From contig DEHG01000155.1 in assembly GCA_002351795.1 (NCBI GenBank), positions 337-7,389 of the forward strand: a stretch of DNA of 7,053 bases, in the 5' to 3' direction. A model generated the notes under the pieces. That model was not told where the DNA came from. It saw only the letters and a program-made list of their open reading frames with translations, and did no database searches. The stretch's first letter is position 1. Each line of letters opens with the position of its first letter. Below, piece after piece: positions 6,937-7,053 of this stretch. This DNA comes from Ruminococcaceae bacterium UBA2806. GTDB lineage: Bacteria > Bacillota > Clostridia > Oscillospirales > Acutalibacteraceae. The position numbers and the translations under genes are program-made.

Positions 6937-7053
6937 TGTGTTTTTTGACACAGGGCGGAAAATGTACAGTGATAACACTGCCAAAAAATGCTCCGCTCCG
7001 TTTTTTCTCCGTAATACCGATCGTCCTCCCGCAAACCGAAGTCTGAGGGAGGA
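6937..7053. repeat. Row of three further inverted repeats at the right edge
   Basis: Three more perfect inverted repeats follow the one at 6909-6932: TGTGT/ACACA (6937-6952), CAGTG/CACTG (6967-6980) and TCCTCCC/GGGAGGA (7024-7053, cut by the window edge). CTCCG also recurs three times at 6991-7010. All three minus-strand frames are open from the edge to about 6923, 6894 and 6877, but none gives a recognisable protein. It may be an extragenic repeat, a structured RNA, or the tail of an upstream gene. Confidence 0.4.

Overview
The window looks like chromosome of a low-to-mid-GC anaerobic Firmicute, most likely Ruminococcus or a close Oscillospiraceae relative. This is inferred from the style of the secreted protein (BspA-type leucine-rich repeat, several Ig-like Big_2 domains and a C39-like peptidase domain), the strong GGAGG-type ribosome binding sites and the AT-rich intergenic DNA. 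No rRNA, tRNA, insertion sequence, CRISPR array or phage gene is visible.

All five convincing genes lie on the minus strand and read from right to left. In transcription order they are: an aldo/keto reductase (5845-6783), a GNAT acetyltransferase (5353-5841), the branch-migrating helicase RecG (3283-5331), a large secreted LRR/Ig-like/C39-peptidase protein (862-3246) and a small stand-alone TipAS-domain protein (340-771). The gaps are 3, 21, 36 and 90 bases. A good promoter (TTGACA, 18 bases, TAAAAT) precedes the first gene and a strong intrinsic terminator follows the last. No terminator is visible between them, so the simplest reading is one transcription unit of about 6.5 kb. The products do not form an obvious pathway: DNA repair, a reductase and an acetyltransferase of unknown substrate, an exported putative protease or adhesin, and a possible drug-binding protein.

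The left 292 bases carry no gene. They hold a second leftward promoter with an A/T-rich upstream tract and an inverted repeat over its -35 box, then a leader of at least 190 bases with a hairpin and no convincing start codon. The right 180 bases hold a row of inverted repeats in which all three minus-strand frames stay open; this may be the end of an upstream gene, an extragenic repeat or a structured RNA.

The points most worth following up are the stand-alone TipAS protein, which has alanine where TipA has its drug-attacking cysteine; the secreted C39 protein with a duplicated unusual Ig-like module; a perfect hairpin over the recG stop codon; and the two structured non-coding flanks. I do not see a clear new multi-gene system here.
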